64,000 nucleotides of DNA, taken from NCBI GenBank assembly GCA_900549415.1, contig URNX01000015.1:4810-68809 (forward strand). The letters are read 5' to 3'. The notes under the pieces were generated by a model. The model was not told where the DNA came from. It saw only the letters and a list, made by a program, of their open reading frames with translations, and searched no databases. This DNA comes from an uncultured bacterium (GTDB taxonomy: Bacteria; Verrucomicrobiota; Lentisphaeria; Victivallales; UBA1829). This document shows, piece after piece, positions 63,975 to 64,000 of the stretch (positions are counted from its first letter, which is position 1; the number at the start of each line of letters is the position of its first letter). A program made the translations under genes and the position numbers.

Positions 63975-64000
63975 GTCTTTAAAGTTAGATTTATCTAATT

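Overview
The window looks like chromosomal DNA from a Lentisphaerota (Victivallales-type) bacterium. This is inferred from gene content, not from a marker gene. The evidence is the density of pseudopilin genes carrying the [19 protein letters not shown] signature, the many secreted multi-domain glycan-degrading enzymes each paired with an AraC- or GntR-type regulator, a Rho factor with a long disordered N-terminus, and a moderately GC-rich sequence with good Shine-Dalgarno sites. No rRNA, insertion sequence, prophage or CRISPR array was seen. There is one tRNA, for Ile (CAU anticodon). No gene-free stretch exceeds 300 bases.

Bases 1-34000 are mainly housekeeping. They begin with the 3' part of a LacI-type regulator and argC. 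Then, on the minus strand, come the c-di-AMP block (cdaA, cdaR, lipoprotein, parvulin foldase), a thioredoxin-like protein, a DUF4143-type ATPase and pta. A sulfur-carrier / cystathionine beta-synthase / cystathionine gamma-lyase operon follows, facing nnr. A tightly coupled minus-strand operon runs coaE, rho, a MurU-AmgK-like fusion, a DJ-1 protein, tgt and a phosphoesterase. Next are a NUDIX hydrolase and dinB on the plus strand, a GH78-like enzyme, and a minus-strand run of phosphohexomutase, alcohol dehydrogenase, thrC, an MsbA-type exporter and a sugar aminotransferase. Secreted proteins and lipoproteins around the tRNA close this half.

Bases 34000-63900 are an accessory glycan-utilisation region built from four similar modules: a regulator, a pseudopilin, then secreted carbohydrate-active proteins. 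Module 1 is AraC, an ADP-ribosylglycohydrolase-fold protein, a pseudopilin, a small beta-sandwich protein and a 1453-residue secreted protein. Module 2 is AraC, pseudopilin, a GH51-like and a GH63-like enzyme. Module 3 is AraC, a GH32-like enzyme, pseudopilin, a GH39-like enzyme and a double-CBM protein. Module 4 is GntR, a four-helix-bundle/pseudopilin in-frame fusion, GH5, a CE7-like esterase and a GH78-like enzyme. The enzyme set suggests arabinose- and rhamnose-decorated plant or host glycans.

The most informative regulatory signal is a promoter architecture found twice, about 21 kb apart. It consists of two GAAAATGATAAT half-sites 21 bp apart, then TTGCsG, a 17-bp spacer and TATArT. One copy precedes module 2 and overlaps the stop codon of its araC gene. 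The other precedes the isolated GH78-like gene after dinB, where eleven codons resembling an araC 3' end also remain. This suggests a shared regulon and movement of a regulator-tail/promoter/enzyme cassette.
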